Both the position numbers and the translations under genes were made by a program. Shown here piece after piece: positions 26,054-35,400 of a stretch of DNA of 64,000 bases. Position 1 is the first letter of the stretch, and each line of letters begins with the position of its first letter. The DNA lies in NCBI GenBank assembly GCA_965221415.1, contig OZ244887.1, forward strand, positions 806,001 to 870,000, read 5' to 3'. The stretch comes from UBA8337 sp965221415 (GTDB lineage: Bacteria > Pseudomonadota > Alphaproteobacteria > RS24). Below the pieces are notes generated by a model. It saw only the letters and a list, made by a program, of their open reading frames with translations. It made no database searches and was not told where the DNA came from.

Positions 26054-27388
26054 ATGAGTAAGACTCCTTTTGGGGCGATTATCCTTGCTGCAGGTAAGGG
26101 CACGCGCATGAAATCGACATTGGCGAAAGTGCTGCACGAGATTGCGGGTCGCCCGATGCTGGGTCATGCGATTGCGGCGGCGTTTGAGGCGGGTGCGGGC
26201 GAGGTGCTGCTCGTGACATCGCCCGAGCAAGATGATGTGCGTGACTATGCCGATAGTTTGGATGGGGCTGTGACGCATTGTATTCAGCCCGAGCAAATCG
26301 GCACGGGCGATGCGGTGCGGGTGGCTTTTGAGCAGGCTAAGGGTCATGAGCGTTTGGTTGTGATGTTTGGTGATACGCCGCTGATGCGTCCCGAATTATT
26401 GTCGGCTCTTGCTGAGAGTGCGGCGGATTTTGCTGTTCTGGGGTTTGAGCCAGACGATGCGGCGGCTTATGGGCGGATTATTATGGATGGCGACACGCCG
26501 CAGCAGATTATCGAGTTTAAAAACGCCGATGCCGAGACGCGCGCGATTACGCTGTGCAATGGCGGGGCGATGGGGATAGCCAAGGATGCGTTGGCGGCGT
26601 ATTTGCCGCAGCTATCGAATGATAATGCGCAAAACGAGTATTACTTGCCAGAGATTGTCGCCCTTGCGACGCAGAATGGCAGCAGCACAAGTCTGGTGAT
26701 GGCGACGACGCAAGACACTATCGGGGTGGATAGCCGTGCGGGTCAGGCCAAGGCCGAAGCGTTGATGCAGCAGCGTCTGCGCCAACGGTTTTTGGATGCG
26801 GGCGTTGCGATGCAAGCGCCTGAGACGGTGTTTTTCAGCTTTGATACGCATATCGAGCCGGATGTGATGCTCGAGCCGCATGTTAAAATAAATGTCGGCG
26901 TGTCGATTGGGGCGGGTACGGTGGTGAAGGCCTTTTCGCATTTGGAGGGCGTGCGCATTGGCAAGAATGCGATGATTGGGCCTTATGCGCGGCTGCGCCC
27001 CGGCACGGATATTGGCGATGAGGCGCGGATTGGCAATTTTGTCGAGACTAAAAACGCGGCGATTGGCAAGGGCGCGAAGGTGAGCCATTTGTCTTATATT
27101 GGCGATGCTGAATTGGGCAGCGAGGTCAATATTGGGGCAGGCACGATTACGTGTAATTATGATGGCTATGATAAGCACCTCACCAAGATTGGCGATGGCG
27201 CGTTTATTGGCTCGAACAGTTCGCTTATCGCCCCGATTAGCATCGGCAGGGGTGCGTATCTTGGGTCGTCATCGGCGGTGACGAAAGATGTGCCCGACAA
27301 TGCGCTCGTCGTGACCCGTGCGCCCGCGCGTGAGGTCGCCGAATGGGGGGCGAAATTCCGCGCCCGCCATGAAGATAAGGATACTTAG
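26054..27388 (+). CDS. glmU: Bifunctional UDP-N-acetylglucosamine pyrophosphorylase / glucosamine-1-phosphate N-acetyltransferase
   Basis: GlmU makes UDP-GlcNAc, precursor of peptidoglycan and lipid A. The 444-residue protein has the N-terminal pyrophosphorylase motif LAAGKGTRM (11-19) and the uridylyl-site sequences QIGTGDAV and FGDTPLM. The C-terminal half is a left-handed beta-helix of hexapeptide repeats with the acetyltransferase motif GPYARLRPGT and NIGAGTITCNYDGYDKH. GAGGA precedes the ATG. It is 3 bp from glmS, so two steps of the same pathway are made together. Confidence 0.97.
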   Translation: MSKTPFGAIILAAGKGTRMKSTLAKVLHEIAGRPMLGHAIAAAFEAGAGEVLLVTSPEQDDVRDYADSLDGAVTHCIQPEQIGTGDAVRVAFEQAKGHERLVVMFGDTPLMRPELLSALAESAADFAVLGFEPDDAAAYGRIIMDGDTPQQIIEFKNADAETRAITLCNGGAMGIAKDALAAYLPQLSNDNAQNEYYLPEIVALATQNGSSTSLVMATTQDTIGVDSRAGQAKAEALMQQRLRQRFLDAGVAMQAPETVFFSFDTHIEPDVMLEPHVKINVGVSIGAGTVVKAFSHLEGVRIGKNAMIGPYARLRPGTDIGDEARIGNFVETKNAAIGKGAKVSHLSYIGDAELGSEVNIGAGTITCNYDGYDKHLTKIGDGAFIGSNSSLIAPISIGRGAYLGSSSAVTKDVPDNALVVTRAPAREVAEWGAKFRARHEDKDT

Positions 27389-27391
27389 GAT

Positions 27392-29218
27392 ATGTGCGGG
27401 ATTATCGGCGTTATCGGCCAAGGCGATGTCAGCCAGAGCGTTTATGATGGCTTGAAGCGGCTCGAATATCGCGGCTATGACAGCGCCGGCATCGCGACCA
27501 TATCGGGCGGCAAGCTCGACCGCCGCCGCGCCGAGGGCAAGCTCGATGCCTTGCGCGATGTGTTGGATGCCACGCCGTTATCTGGTTCGATTGGGATAGG
27601 CCATACGCGGTGGGCGACGCATGGGCTACCGATTGAGGCGAACGCGCATCCGCATACATCGGCGCATGTGGCGGTGGTGCATAATGGGATTATCGAAAAT
27701 TACAAAGAGCTAAAAGAAGACTTGATAGCGCAAGGGGTGCGCTTTTCGTCGGACACCGACACGGAGGTCGTCGGGCATTTGTTCAGCCAATATTTGAGCG
27801 ATGGCGCGGATATTAAAGTCGCGGCGCAGAAAACATTTTCGCGCCTTGAAGGGGCGTATGCGATTGCGCTGATTGTCGATGGCAATGAGGATCAGATTAT
27901 CGTTGCCCGTGCGGGAAGCCCTCTGGCGATTGGCCATGGCGCGGGCGAGATGTTTCTCGGCTCGGATGCGTTTGCGCTCGCGCCGTTTACCAATCGAGTG
28001 TGCTATCTGGCCGATGGCGATTGGGCGGTGCTGACCCGCGATGGCGCAGAGGTGTTCGCGCTTGGGTCGGACGTACCCGTCAGTCGCCCGATAGAGACTG
28101 TCGATGCCGCCACCGCGATGGTCGATAAGGGCAATTACGAGCATTTTATGGCGAAGGAAATTCACGAGCAGCCCGATGTGTTGTCGCGCACTTTTGGGCA
28201 ATATATCGACCCTGAATCGCGCTGTGTTTTATTGCCTGAGAACAATCTGGATTTTTCTAAAATCAATCGGGTTATTTTGGTCGCGTGTGGGACGGCGCAT
28301 TTTGCCGCGCAAGTCGGCTGCAATTGGATTGAACGCTATGCACGAATCCCCGCATCGGTCGATATCGCCTCCGAGTTTCGCTATCGCGACGCGCCGATGA
28401 ATAAGGATTGCCTTGCGGTGTTCGTGTCGCAATCGGGCGAAACGGCAGATACGTTGGCGGCGTTGCAGCATTGCAAAGCGCACGGGCTGCCAACCATCGG
28501 CGTGGTCAATGTGCCAGACAGCTCGATGACCCGCGAAGTCGACGTTACTTTCCCGACATATGCAGGGCCCGAAATCGGTGTCGCCTCGACGAAAGCGTTT
28601 ACCGCACAGCTCGGCGCGTTGGCCTCACTGGCTATCGGCATCGGGCGGGTGAAAAACACGATTGATGCAGCCGAAGAAGCACGCCTCACCGACTTGCTGC
28701 TCACCACGCCGCGACTGGCCAATCAGGTGTTGGGCTGCGAAGACCAAATCGCCGACATCGCAAGCGGGTTTAGCGACACCACAAGCGCGCTGTTTATCGG
28801 TCGCGCGACCATGTATCCATTGGCACTTGAGGGCGCGCTCAAGCTGAAAGAGATTTCTTATATTCACGCCGAAGGGTTCGCGGCGGGGGAATTAAAACAC
28901 GGCTCTATCGCATTGGTTGACGCCCACGTGCCGATTATCGCCATCGCCCCCGACGACGCGCTGTTCGAGAAAACCGTTTCCAATATGCAAGAGGTGCTGG
29001 CACGCGATGGCAAGGTCATTATGCTCGGCAGTGAAGACGGCATCGCCAAGGCAGGAGAAGGGTGCATGGCAACCATCTCACTGCCCGTGTTGGACGCGTT
29101 CATCACACCGATTTTATACGCGCTGCCGCTGCAATTATTGGCGTATTACGCAGCCGTCGCGAAAGGTACAGACATCGACCAGCCGCGCAATCTGGCAAAG
29201 TCCGTCACGGTGGAATAG
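27392..29218 (+). CDS. glmS: Glutamine-fructose-6-phosphate aminotransferase (isomerizing)
   Basis: GlmS converts fructose-6-phosphate and glutamine to glucosamine-6-phosphate. The 608-residue protein begins MCGIIGVIG, exposing the catalytic N-terminal Cys after Met removal, followed by the glutaminase motifs LEYRGYDSAGI and HTRWATHG. Two SIS sugar-isomerase domains follow (GTAHFAAQVG, SQSGETADTL, FIGRATMYPLALEGALKLKE), and it ends with the family signature DQPRNLAKSVTVE. No glmS ribozyme is expected or seen, as it is embedded behind glmU. Confidence 0.98.
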   Translation: MCGIIGVIGQGDVSQSVYDGLKRLEYRGYDSAGIATISGGKLDRRRAEGKLDALRDVLDATPLSGSIGIGHTRWATHGLPIEANAHPHTSAHVAVVHNGIIENYKELKEDLIAQGVRFSSDTDTEVVGHLFSQYLSDGADIKVAAQKTFSRLEGAYAIALIVDGNEDQIIVARAGSPLAIGHGAGEMFLGSDAFALAPFTNRVCYLADGDWAVLTRDGAEVFALGSDVPVSRPIETVDAATAMVDKGNYEHFMAKEIHEQPDVLSRTFGQYIDPESRCVLLPENNLDFSKINRVILVACGTAHFAAQVGCNWIERYARIPASVDIASEFRYRDAPMNKDCLAVFVSQSGETADTLAALQHCKAHGLPTIGVVNVPDSSMTREVDVTFPTYAGPEIGVASTKAFTAQLGALASLAIGIGRVKNTIDAAEEARLTDLLLTTPRLANQVLGCEDQIADIASGFSDTTSALFIGRATMYPLALEGALKLKEISYIHAEGFAAGELKHGSIALVDAHVPIIAIAPDDALFEKTVSNMQEVLARDGKVIMLGSEDGIAKAGEGCMATISLPVLDAFITPILYALPLQLLAYYAAVAKGTDIDQPRNLAKSVTVE

Positions 29219-29230
29219 AGAGAAGCAATA

Positions 29231-29803
29231 ATGAAACAAAAATTCCCAGACCCGATTTTAGAACCCTCAGATAAAACGAAAGCGGGGATATATAAACTAT
29301 ATAAGGCGATATTTAAGAGCGATATATTTGATACCGATATTGAGAATGAGAAATATAAAATCAAATTAATGACACCTATATTTTCTTGGTATCCATGGTC
29401 TTGGCGCGTGGTGGGAATAAGTGAAGATGCATTTCGTAAGATTAAAAGAAATAAATTTTCGCGCCCTAAGAAAATTCAACGAGATCATTTTCTGCAAGGT
29501 AGAGCTGTCACATATAAAAAAATGATACGTCGTGACGAGCCGCTAGAACTAGAAGAATGGTGGCACTTATTTTGGGAAAATGACCGAACGATAATTATGA
29601 CCAAGGAAGAAAATGACATAAAAGATGACAAAGAGAAGGATAAAATTAAGTGTCTTAAACTGAATTGGGAAGATGGATATTTTTATTGCAACCCGCTCGT
29701 TGGTTTTAAGTATGGTAAAGCCACCGAGGGTGAATATTTAAAAACTCTAAAAGTTAAGCCAGTCACAATAAAAACTATAAAGCGGCATATAAAAAATAAA
29801 TGA
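29231..29803 (+). CDS. Hypothetical protein, AT-rich orphan
   Basis: I do not recognise this 190-residue protein. It is rich in Lys, Glu, Asp, Ile and Trp, has no signal peptide or membrane segment, and has a charged central stretch (KEENDIKDDKEKDKIK). A Trp-rich part reads FSWYPWSWRVVG, and LEEWWHLFWENDRTIIMTKEE follows. AGAGAGAAG provides a ribosome site 12 bp after glmS. The gene is visibly richer in A+T and in AAA/ATA/AAT codons than glmUS, suggesting recent acquisition. It is oriented with glmS and could be read from its promoter. Confidence 0.7.
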   Translation: MKQKFPDPILEPSDKTKAGIYKLYKAIFKSDIFDTDIENEKYKIKLMTPIFSWYPWSWRVVGISEDAFRKIKRNKFSRPKKIQRDHFLQGRAVTYKKMIRRDEPLELEEWWHLFWENDRTIIMTKEENDIKDDKEKDKIKCLKLNWEDGYFYCNPLVGFKYGKATEGEYLKTLKVKPVTIKTIKRHIKNK

Positions 29804-29852
29804 ACGGAAAGACAAATCCGTGACGGTGAACTAGAAGAAAGAAAAAGAGAGC

Positions 29853-30518
29853 ATGGACATTATAACTGTACTTATCATTCTTGCTGCGGCATGGGCATGC
29901 TATGTGCTTATAAAAAACGTTCGCACTGACAGGTTATTCGATACCTTGCCCTCATCGAATATTCCTGCAACTGCTTTAGATAGATTTTATGATGAGATTA
30001 GAGGCAAGTTTGCACGCGGCGAGATGGCAGAAAGGTTTGGCTGTTCAATTATCCTTAAAAAGAATGAATTTTTAATATTTGAGATTCCCAACATTGAGTT
30101 ATGCGAAGAAAGAACAATTAAACGAACAGGTTCATATCAAGGTTTCTCTGTTAGAATAATGAAGGGCGTTTCTTATCGTTTTGGTGGTTTTCAATCGGCG
30201 CCTCAAAAAGGGATTACAGAGTTAGATGTTGGAACGCTAACAGTAACAAACAAAAGATTAGTGTTTGCAGGCTCAACAAAGTCTGTTGCCTATCCACTCT
30301 CCAAAATCAATAGTATAGACGCAGCAGAAAATGGGATTTGTGTCAGCAGAACAGGAAAAGCTAAAGTTGAATATTTCTTGGAGACATCAAATACAAGCCT
30401 TACAGAAATGGTCACGCCTGATGAAGGTGAGGCTTTTGAACCTGAAGCTATCACCTATAGGTTTTCAGGTTATGAATGCGAAGCAATTCTGACAACCCTC
30501 GTGCAGCAATCAGAATAA
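29853..30518 (+). CDS. Hypothetical membrane-anchored protein with possible GRAM/PH-like domain
   Basis: A 221-residue protein with one N-terminal membrane helix (about residues 4-20) and a soluble remainder. The segment GTLTVTNKRLVFAGSTKSVAYPLSKINSI resembles the strand pattern of bacterial PH/GRAM-like domains (GxLxxTNKRLxF), suggesting a beta-sandwich on the cytoplasmic or periplasmic face of the membrane. No catalytic motif is evident. A purine-rich leader (GAAAGAAAAAGAGAG) precedes the ATG. Like the gene before it, it is AT-rich compared with its surroundings. Confidence 0.65.
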   Translation: MDIITVLIILAAAWACYVLIKNVRTDRLFDTLPSSNIPATALDRFYDEIRGKFARGEMAERFGCSIILKKNEFLIFEIPNIELCEERTIKRTGSYQGFSVRIMKGVSYRFGGFQSAPQKGITELDVGTLTVTNKRLVFAGSTKSVAYPLSKINSIDAAENGICVSRTGKAKVEYFLETSNTSLTEMVTPDEGEAFEPEAITYRFSGYECEAILTTLVQQSE

Positions 30519-30524
30519 AAGATT

Positions 30525-30623
30525 TTAAATTCCTGGGATGAGTGGCACGTCGATATCGATGAGGGGGATGCCGCATCCTGTTAGTGCGAGTGCGAGGGCG
30601 AGGGGGATGAGAATTTTGTACAT
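30525..30623 (-). CDS. Small lipoprotein, 32 residues
   Basis: A 32-codon gene too short for normal calling. It encodes MYKILIPLALALALTGC, then GIPLIDIDVPLIPGI. The lipobox LTGC places the lipidated Cys at 17, leaving a mature peptide of 16 residues rich in Ile, Pro and Asp. An ideal ribosome site AAAGGAG (30631-30637) lies 7 bp before the ATG. It is 18 bp downstream of the DUF6285 gene on the same strand and probably in its operon. The size is like entericidin-type lipoproteins, but I see no sequence similarity to them. Confidence 0.75.
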   Translation of the reverse strand: MYKILIPLALALALTGCGIPLIDIDVPLIPGI

Positions 30624-30641
30624 GGGGTTGCTCCTTTAGAT

Positions 30642-31049
30642 TTACTCTGTGTCTTCTGCTCTATCTTCTTCTGGCCAGTCATTTGCCTGAGCTGTTTTAT
30701 AGCCTTGATAGTTTGGTTGGTCTATTGCCAACTTGCCCATTGTGACTTTAATGAGGTGGGTTTTGAGGCCTTTGGTTGTTAGATTTATTTCGCCTGTGGC
30801 GATGCGGTCACATAGGATTTGGTTGAGGGCGTTGAGTGTGCCGCTTTCGCCGAGGAGTGATTCGAGGCGTGCGGTTTCGGCTTTTTCGAAGGCGGGTGCG
30901 AGTTCGATTTCGCGGGCGATGATATCGAGGACATTGGCGGCGACGCGTGCGTGAAAAGCGGCGTAGCCTTCGAGCTGTGGCGCGGCGTCGTCTTGTACGA
31001 ATCGGCGCACGGCGGCGAGTAGGTCTTTGGCGATGGGGCGGTCTTGCAT
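30642..31049 (-). CDS. DUF6285 family protein
   Basis: A 135-residue, mostly helical protein (MQDRPIAKDLLAAVRRFVQD, VAANVLDIIAREIELAP, LNQILCDRIATGEINL). This small family is usually found beside ACAD10/11-like phosphotransferases and acyl-CoA dehydrogenases; its biochemical role is unknown to me. The ATG at 31047-31049 overlaps the phosphotransferase stop in TAATG, a strong sign of coupled translation. A longer frame to 31382 lies on the same strand inside the phosphotransferase and is rejected. Confidence 0.75.
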   Translation of the reverse strand: MQDRPIAKDLLAAVRRFVQDDAAPQLEGYAAFHARVAANVLDIIAREIELAPAFEKAETARLESLLGESGTLNALNQILCDRIATGEINLTTKGLKTHLIKVTMGKLAIDQPNYQGYKTAQANDWPEEDRAEDTE

Positions 31050-32035
31050 TAGTCTTGCTCCAGTATCATGCGTAGTAGGTCGATTTCGGTTTCGGATGCG
31101 CGTCGTCCGATAGAGCCGCGTTCGATGGATGCGTCTGCGCCGCTTTCGAAAGCGCGGGTCATCAGCACGGCGCACATGATGCCCCATTTTAGGGTGCCGA
31201 GGATTTCCCAAAAGCGGGTGGCTTGTTCGTCGATGTCGCCGCCGGCTGAGCGATAGGCGGCGTAGAAATCTGCCCGCGATGCGAACCCGCCAAACGGTTG
31301 GTCGTGATGTCCGAAGCGCCATGATGGCACGCACGGCCATCCTAGATCTTCCATGGGGTTGCCGATGTGGCAGAGTTCCCAATCGAGCAGCGCGACCAAT
31401 CCGTTTTCGGGGCAGACCATGATATTGCCGTTTCGAAAGTCGCCATGCACGAGGGCGGGGTCGCGTGGGGCGGGTAGGTTATCGGATAGCCATTTGATGG
31501 CGAGTTCGAATACGGGATGGGCGTGTTGGCTTTGTTTGAGGTAGTCGGCATATTTTGCGAGTTCGCCTGCGGCGTCATTTTGGGGGAGTTCGGGCAGGGC
31601 GGAGATGTCGATGCGATGTAATGCCGCGAGCATTGTGCCGCATTGGTGTGCGAGTTTGGGTCGGACATTGTCGAATTCTGCGTCGCGTAATATTTTGCGC
31701 GCGATGGTTTCGCCTTCGATGAAGTCCATGATGTAGGCTTCGCCGATGCCGTCATCTGGGGTGCATATATAAGAGACTCGCGGCACGGCTATGCTCGCCT
31801 CGGCGGCGGCGGTGATGATTGCGGCTTCTGATGCTTTCGGGAGTGCGCCTTGAGTGGCGCGATTGCCGTTGGGGTTGCGGCGTAATACATAGGCGCGTTT
31901 GTTGGCGGTGAACGTCCAGCTTTCCTGACTTGCGCCGCCTGATAGGCGAGTTAGATTCTGCATCGGCGCGCCATATTGCGCCTGACAAATGGCGTTTATT
32001 TTGGTGTCGAATGCGGCTGTGGCTGATTTGTCCAT
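31049..32035 (-). CDS. Phosphotransferase family protein (ACAD10/11-like aminoglycoside-phosphotransferase fold)
   Basis: A 328-residue kinase-fold protein. The catalytic loop LVHGDFRNGNIMVCPENG and the metal-binding LLDWELCHIGNPMEDLGW are the signature of the APH branch fused to or associated with acyl-CoA dehydrogenases; characterised relatives (ACAD10/11) phosphorylate 4-hydroxyacyl-CoAs so that they can be degraded. The N-terminal GGASQESWTF suits the nucleotide loop. No obvious ribosome site is seen before the ATG at 32033-32035. It leads a short minus-strand operon with the DUF6285 and lipoprotein genes. Confidence 0.85.
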   Translation of the reverse strand: MDKSATAAFDTKINAICQAQYGAPMQNLTRLSGGASQESWTFTANKRAYVLRRNPNGNRATQGALPKASEAAIITAAAEASIAVPRVSYICTPDDGIGEAYIMDFIEGETIARKILRDAEFDNVRPKLAHQCGTMLAALHRIDISALPELPQNDAAGELAKYADYLKQSQHAHPVFELAIKWLSDNLPAPRDPALVHGDFRNGNIMVCPENGLVALLDWELCHIGNPMEDLGWPCVPSWRFGHHDQPFGGFASRADFYAAYRSAGGDIDEQATRFWEILGTLKWGIMCAVLMTRAFESGADASIERGSIGRRASETEIDLLRMILEQD

Positions 32036-32291
32036 ATATAAAGTCTTGCCACGCGATTATCTAAAGAGCAAGGGTGCGAAATGCAAACTTGCTTATTTTT
32101 CGCCTCCTGAGTTAACTTATTTACTATGAGATAAATATAAAATAACAGCCCACTTGTGACTTTTGAGAGCTTAGCTAAAACTCAGTTACCGAGTCGAAAT
32201 AATAACAAAAAAATTATGGCTCGGGAATTGCGTTGCGTGGTTGGTTGCGTACCTTTGAAGCGGGGGAGTGCTAACGGAAAATTAAGGCAAG

Positions 32292-32346
32292 ACGGATACT
32301 ATTGGTTTTCATGGCCAAACTATCTGCTTAGTCTTGTAGTATCCGT
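32292..32346 (+). promoter_or_regulatory. Inverted repeat upstream of the giant gene
   Basis: ACGGATACTA (32292-32301) is the exact reverse complement of TAGTATCCGT (32337-32346). A smaller inner hairpin TTGG...CCAA lies between them. It ends at the (GTGA)4 run and about 80 bp before the chosen start codon, so it would be in the 5' leader or operator region. Confidence 0.6.
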
Positions 32347-32360
32347 GAGTGAGTGAGTGA
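32345..32360 (+). repeat. (GTGA)4 tetranucleotide repeat
   Basis: Four perfect GTGA units in a row, 69 bp before the ATG of the giant gene. The run includes GTG codons in the gene's frame. Too short to assert slippage, but its position in front of a surface-protein gene is suggestive. Confidence 0.7.
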
Positions 32361-32428
32361 TTCTCAACGGCTTAGTAATGTGCAAGAAGTATAACGTTAA
32401 CGATATTCTTATTTATAGGACGAACCAT

Positions 32429-35400
32429 ATGTTTTTCGATCGCCTCTTCAAACTGACTTCATTGAAATCTATCCTGCTGAACAGTACGTCGTTCAGTCAG
32501 GTTTACAGCGAAGAGAGATTGCCGCTACGCAAGCTTCGTCGCGAAGGCATGATGCTCAGTCCTTTAATTGCTGGTTTGCTTGCTGCTTGTGGCGGCGGCG
32601 GAGGCGGCGGCGGTGTTATCATCGTTGAGACGACGACGACAGTTCCCGGCACAGGCGGTGGCACGGGTGGCACGGCGGCTGGTTCGTTTACGGTTTTCGT
32701 TTTGGATGGCGCGGTTATGGGCGCGACAGTTTACGTAGACACGAATGGTAATGGCCGTCTGGATGCCGGTGAGGAGATTGGCGTATCGGATGCTGACGGT
32801 GCTGTGGTTGTTGGGCCAGAGCATATTGGCAGCATGATTAGTGCTGACCTGACGGGCGCGTTTGATGTTTATACGGGGGAAGCATTTACGGGCGGTCAAA
32901 TTCGTGGGCAGTCTCCTGCGGATGGTGGCGATATTGTTGTGTCGCCGATTACGACTCTGATTGCTGAGTTGCAACAAGCTGGCATGACCGAAGAGCAAGC
33001 CATTGCGGAGCTTTTTGGTACGAACGCCCTCCACATTGACGCGGATGATTTAAACAATCCTGAAAATTATGTTCGTCCTTTGACGACTTCTGGCGCGACG
33101 GTTGGTTCGAGCGAGTTTATTAGAGAAACTGTTGCGACGAAGAGTATTGTCTTGCAATCTTTGATTGAGCAGGAAGGTGGCAATCTGGCGATGGCTGCGG
33201 AACTTGCGGCGGCTGCGACGAGGGGCACTGGGTTTGGTGTGGGTGACTTAGCGGACTCGACGGCAGCGAATGCCCGTCTGGCTGATGCGCTTGAGCGCGT
33301 TCAAGGTGAGCCTGCGGCAAATCCTGCGACTGGGTTGAGCACGGATGAAGATGTAGCGATTACTTTAACAGAAGAGCATTGGGGCTTTGTTGACCCGTCT
33401 GGCAACACGCTCAACGCGGCGGTGAGTGAGTTTAACAGTGTACGCATTGTGTCGATTCAATTGGTTGGCACGACGACGACGGATGGTTCGCCAGCAACGA
33501 CGCTAAACGGTGTTAGTGCGGGTAATTTGCTTGACGCTGCTGGCAACGCCATTGTGGGGTCGACCATTTTTCGTCAGCAAATACTGGACGGGGTGCAGTT
33601 TGACCCTGCGTCGAATGTTTTTGGTACGCTTACAATTACGTATGTTGTCAATGATGGCGAGCGGGAGTCTGACCCTGCCGAGTTGGTCATTGAAGTTGCT
33701 TCGGTGAATGATGCGCCAACCGATATTGCGCTTACGGGCGACCGTAACACAACAGGCACGGGCGACGCTGTCTATGTTCTTGTTGATGGTGTTGTTCAGC
33801 TTTCGGACGGCACGGTAGCGGGTGTTCTGTCGGCGACTGATACTGAGACGACTGACCAAGCTGACTTTACATATAGCGTAGGTGGTCAGCACGGGCCTCT
33901 GTTTACGGTGGATGCTACGGGCACGCTGCGGTTGGCTGATGGCGCAACGCCTCTTCCTGCGGGTCAGACTTACGAAATCAGCGTCACGGTGACGGATAGT
34001 GATAATGAAGACACTGACGGCACATACACGGAAGAGTTTTCGATTCTGCAAGGCGGCTTGTATATTAGCCCAACGAATGCGCTTAGCGATGTACTCGCGC
34101 GGACATATTCTGATTCTGACCGGGGTATTCTTGATGAGGAAGCCTCTGCGGATGCGGTGACGGCACCCACGGCTGAGTTGATTATTGAACGCGATATACT
34201 GGTTAATGGCGAGACTATTACGATTCAATTCGTCTTTACGGCTAAGGATGCCATGGCGCCGCCGACAGGCGTGCGCTTTGCTGGGGACGCTAATGGTTTT
34301 AGTGTTGATGTCAGTGGGGCTTTTGATCTTATTTTCGTCGACGAGGCTGAGAATGACGTTACTTTGACCTCCCTCCGCAATGACTATAATGGCGCGATGG
34401 CTGCACGCTATACGTTAGAGTATAGAGTCTTAGACGCAGACGGCAATGTAGACGAAACTGTGACTCTCGAGGACACTCAGAGGATACGCATACATGATGG
34501 TGTACACGTCAGTGGTGAGGACGCGATACCAGATAGTTTCTTGATAATTAGCGAGGTTGAGCTTGCGCCTGTTGTGGAGTCGGGGCCAGACCTTAGCACA
34601 GCTATTACGATTGGTGATTTGGGGCTTGATGGCGTACCGACGGGTTCGACGGTTACTTATACGTTGAGTGATGATGCGGACGGACAGTTCCGCCTTACCG
34701 GTGCCGATGGCAACATTTTACAATATATTGGCACTGAGAGCAGTGGCGATGCGGACAGCACGCCGCCCGCTTCTTTAACTGTTACGGTGGCTTCGCGCTA
34801 CACGGCTCAAATTGAGCATACGGCTTCGTTTACGGGTCAGACGGATGTTGATGCGTCGGGCGATACGACCGATACTGATGACCGCACGTTCCATTTTAGC
34901 GGTGGCGATTTTACGACGACCGACACGGATGCTGTGGCAGCCTCGACGGTTGGACTTATTACATTAACGGTCGACGACCTCAGCACCACTGTTAGCACCT
35001 ATCAATCTGGCAATGGCGATAGAGAGGCGACGCATTTTGCCAATCTGATTGATGGCGTAACGGATAGCATAGTTTGGTCGGGGGGGTCGCCTACTGGTTA
35101 TCACCCGACCGATGCTGATGGCGAAACCTTAACTATCACTCTTGATGATGATTACACGCAAGGCGAGGTTCTTATTTACAGCAGGGGTGGCGGTGACAGG
35201 ACGCGTATTAATGACTCAATATTACGGTTTTATCTCGATGGTGAAGTCGTTGAGGTTCTTGACGACCAAGGCGACCCGATTATTTTTGAGTTGCAAAGTT
35301 CCACGCATGTGAACAATCTCATCACGATTACGCCACCGGCTGATTTGGTGTTTGATGCCATCGAGATTACTTTTTCTGGCGACGACCAGAACCTTGCAGA

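Larger units (their letters stand above)
32036..32428. other. 393-bp intergenic region before the giant-adhesin locus
   Basis: Divergent promoter region between the phosphotransferase operon and the giant gene. A small frame at 32156-32356 has no ribosome site or family resemblance. The notable content is a 10-bp inverted repeat (32292-32346) and a (GTGA)4 run (32345-32360), listed separately. The A+T-rich half near 32100-32220 (TTATTT, TATAAATA-like) probably carries promoters, but I cannot assign one. Confidence 0.6.

Noticed and set aside
30642..31382. Longer version of the DUF6285 frame
   Set aside because: Its first 111 codons are an Arg-rich shadow of the phosphotransferase gene; the ATG at 31049 overlaps that gene's stop and starts the real protein.
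32156..32356. 66-residue open frame upstream of the giant gene
   Set aside because: No ribosome site, no signal or domain resemblance, and it spans the inverted repeat and GTGA run; probably chance.
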